A DNA stretch of 64,000 nt from Mesobacillus maritimus (GTDB lineage Bacteria > Bacillota > Bacilli > Bacillales > Cytobacillaceae). The position numbers and the translations under genes are program-made. The notes under the pieces were generated by a model that was given only the letters and a program-made list of their open reading frames with translations, was not told the DNA's origin and ran no database searches. Position 1 is the stretch's first letter, and every line of letters begins with the position of its first letter. Of this stretch, positions 62,507-64,000 are shown piece by piece. Location of the stretch: the NCBI RefSeq assembly GCF_023715205.1, contig NZ_JAMBNR010000002.1, positions 248,001 through 312,000 of the forward strand, written 5' to 3'.

Positions 62507-63400
62507 ATGCAAATTAAAGATTTTACGATAGATCAAAATTTAAAAGAATTAACGGAACACCGTACAGTCGTGTTACCAATGGCATGTTACGAAACAACAA
62601 TTAATCAAAATATCCATGGACATATCCCACTCCACTGGCATGAAGAATTACAGTTTGTTCTGGTACGAAGAGGGGAAGCGGTTTTTCAAATAAATGAAAG
62701 GAAAGTGACGGTTCGTGAAGGGGAGGGCCTATATATTAATAGCAGCTGCCTCCATATGGCACAAGAGAAGAATGGTTCAGGCTGTGTCTATATTTGTTTA
62801 AATGTTTCTCCCAGTTTCGTTTTATCCCAAGACCTCTTTACAACGTTTGTACTTCCTTATGTTCAAGCAACTAATCTTTCATATTTACACTTAGTTCCAA
62901 AAGAGCTTTGGGCAAATAATATTTTGGACTCTATTGTGAAAATCAATCAGTTGTTAAAGGGAAAACCACCTTACTATGAAATCGATATTAGCTTACAGCT
63001 AGCATTGATATGGAAGAACCTAATTATTAATGGTGTCCCATTGGAGTACGAACAGAATGAAATCGTTAAGAATCAACGAATGAGGCAAATGTTAGAATGG
63101 ATCCACACACATTATGCTGAAAAAATTCTGTTAGATGATCTTGCACAGGCTGGCGGTTTAAGTCGTTCGGAATGCTGTCGATATTTCAAACGAATTTTAA
63201 AGAAAACTCCTTTGAATTACGTGACAGATTACCGAATTCAAAAAAGCCTACTTTTGCTACAGCAAACAGAATCCAATGTAACTGATGTTGCCTATAAAGT
63301 AGGATTTAATAGTACAAGCTATTTTATTGAAAAATTCCGAAAGTCAATGAACATGACCCCGTTAGCATACAAAAAAGCCAAATGTGACAGATCTTTGTGA
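62507..63400 (+). CDS. AraC-family regulator with cupin sensor domain
   Basis: This 297-residue protein has an N-terminal cupin (HIPLHWHEELQFVLVRRGEA, then REGEGLYINSSCLH) as ligand-binding domain. The C-terminal double helix-turn-helix is LLDDLAQAGGLSRSECCRYF, then KKTPLNYVTDYRIQKSLLLL and VTDVAYKVGFNSTSYFIEKF. AGGTGGAGGTGATTAG precedes the ATG. Divergence from the DMT transporter suggests it regulates that gene. Confidence 0.87.
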   Translation: MQIKDFTIDQNLKELTEHRTVVLPMACYETTINQNIHGHIPLHWHEELQFVLVRRGEAVFQINERKVTVREGEGLYINSSCLHMAQEKNGSGCVYICLNVSPSFVLSQDLFTTFVLPYVQATNLSYLHLVPKELWANNILDSIVKINQLLKGKPPYYEIDISLQLALIWKNLIINGVPLEYEQNEIVKNQRMRQMLEWIHTHYAEKILLDDLAQAGGLSRSECCRYFKRILKKTPLNYVTDYRIQKSLLLLQQTESNVTDVAYKVGFNSTSYFIEKFRKSMNMTPLAYKKAKCDRSL

Positions 63401-63475
63401 GCGGTGAGATTGATTAAAAAGCGTTCCCTTGTCCTAGCATGATGAACCGCCTTTTTTGTTGAAGTCTTTATTGAA

Positions 63476-63657
63476 GTCTCTTTTCTCAAACTTTGTTCTT
63501 TTTAGAGATAAAATGAAAAAAATCAACTGTGTTTTCACTGGAAAGTAACTTAAATCAGGAGAAAAGAGCCAGCAAACTTAGTATGAACGAACAAAAGGGC
63601 TTATTCTGCGTTAAAATCGGCTTTAGGATTTTTACAACAATTTTTACGAAAAGAGCC
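63476..63657 (+). repeat. MITE-like repeat, copy 11, full length
   Basis: 182 bp from GTCTCTTTTCTCAAAC to TTTTACGAAAAGAGCC, with perfect 8-bp flanks TTATTGAA (63468-63475 and 63658-63665). Nearly identical to copy 9. Confidence 0.92.
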
Positions 63658-63885
63658 TTATTGAACAAACGATCTAAATTAATGCAACAACCAGATAATA
63701 TTTTTGAATATTATAAAAGTTTGTTATGCTTAAAAAGACTGAATTGAAACGAGGATTTTAAAAAGATGAGAATTCAACAATAGTAAATAGGAATAAATCA
63801 GAAAGAATCAAATTTTGTTCAAGCAAATTCCTATTTGTTATACAAAGCATTAGATGAAAATAGACAGGTTTCAGGGGGAACAGCT

Positions 63886-64000
63886 ATGAACAAAAATTTG
63901 CTAAGTAAGATTACAGAGATTCAAAAGAAAATTGATTTTTCAGGTTCAGTATTGGTTGAAGACAAAGAGAAGGTGTTAGTAGAAAAATCCTTTGGTTACA
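63886..64000 (+). CDS. serine hydrolase (beta-lactamase class C-like), 5' part
   Basis: The frame opens at ATG after CAGGGGGAACAGCT and runs off the window: MNKNLLSKITEIQKKIDFSG, then SVLVEDKEKVLVEKSFGY. FSGSVLV...GYxx is the typical N-terminus of class C beta-lactamase/PBP-like serine hydrolases. The catalytic SxxK lies beyond the window. Confidence 0.65.
   Translation, partial: MNKNLLSKITEIQKKIDFSGSVLVEDKEKVLVEKSFGY

Noticed and set aside
63529-63747. Open frames inside the MITE copies
   Set aside because: They follow the repeat sequence, change between copies and have no ribosome binding site.
1-64000. tRNA, rRNA, CRISPR array, prophage or full transposase
   Set aside because: None could be recognised. 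The repeats found are MITE or palindrome types, not spacer-repeat arrays.

Overview
The window reads as chromosomal DNA of a low-GC, endospore-forming Bacillaceae (Bacillus, Neobacillus or Mesobacillus-like). Evidence: GerPA/GerPF-type germination proteins, Tyr/Gly-rich coat-like proteins, YetF/DUF421, DUF3189, DUF3231, CBO0543, YlbF and SR1P family members, AGGAGG ribosome binding sites with ATG/GTG/TTG starts, CcpA cre sites and many short hairpin-plus-T-run terminators. No rRNA, tRNA, prophage, CRISPR array or full-length transposase gene was found. The species cannot be fixed from the sequence alone.

Layout. 1-4.9 kb: small spore, membrane and Hsp20 genes. 5.4-10.9 kb: a five-gene molybdenum hydroxylase (xanthine dehydrogenase type) operon, large-FAD-2Fe2S-XdhC-MocA. 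10.9-17.4 kb: coat-like, cupin, MFS and small membrane genes. 17.7-20.3 kb: one ORF joining a complete Baeyer-Villiger monooxygenase to a complete HSL-type esterase, behind a cre site. 20.5-26.7 kb: lipoproteins, an ECF sigma factor with a SnoaL-like tail, and small membrane genes. 27.2-38.0 kb: a tricarboxylate module made of a CitA/DcuS-type kinase and its regulator, a TcuA-like flavoprotein with a divergent LysR regulator, TctCBA behind a cre site, and a DASS permease bracketed by two large palindromes. 38.2-42.4 kb: an OFA-type MFS transporter, FdhD and a formate dehydrogenase whose frame is crossed by a TGA at the selenocysteine position, with a SECIS-like hairpin just 3' of it. 42.5-44.0 kb: cobalamin riboswitch, terminator and cobT. 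44-52.6 kb: acyl-ACP desaturase, YkvA, PhzF, ACT, M14 peptidase and small genes. 52.8-60.4 kb: split transketolase, SDR, an SR1P-like peptide, a TRAP transporter and a GntR regulator, probably one catabolic system of unknown substrate. 60.4-64 kb: a broken methyltransferase, a DMT exporter with a divergent AraC regulator, and the start of a serine hydrolase.

Three themes tie the window together. Molybdenum enzymes recur (XDH cluster, formate dehydrogenase with FdhD). Organic acid and carbonyl use under catabolite control recurs (TctCBA/TcuA, TRAP, BVMO-esterase). The intergenic DNA is seeded with a 182-bp MITE-like element: at least eleven copies or remnants in several subfamilies, with terminal inverted repeats, 8-bp AT-rich target duplications and one copy nested in another. 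A second family, of GGGACA/TGTCCC palindromes, is also scattered through the window. The most striking items are the selenocysteine formate dehydrogenase, the BVMO-esterase fusion with a relic ribosome binding site at the joint, and the MITE family. All calls are from reading the sequence; no database search was run.
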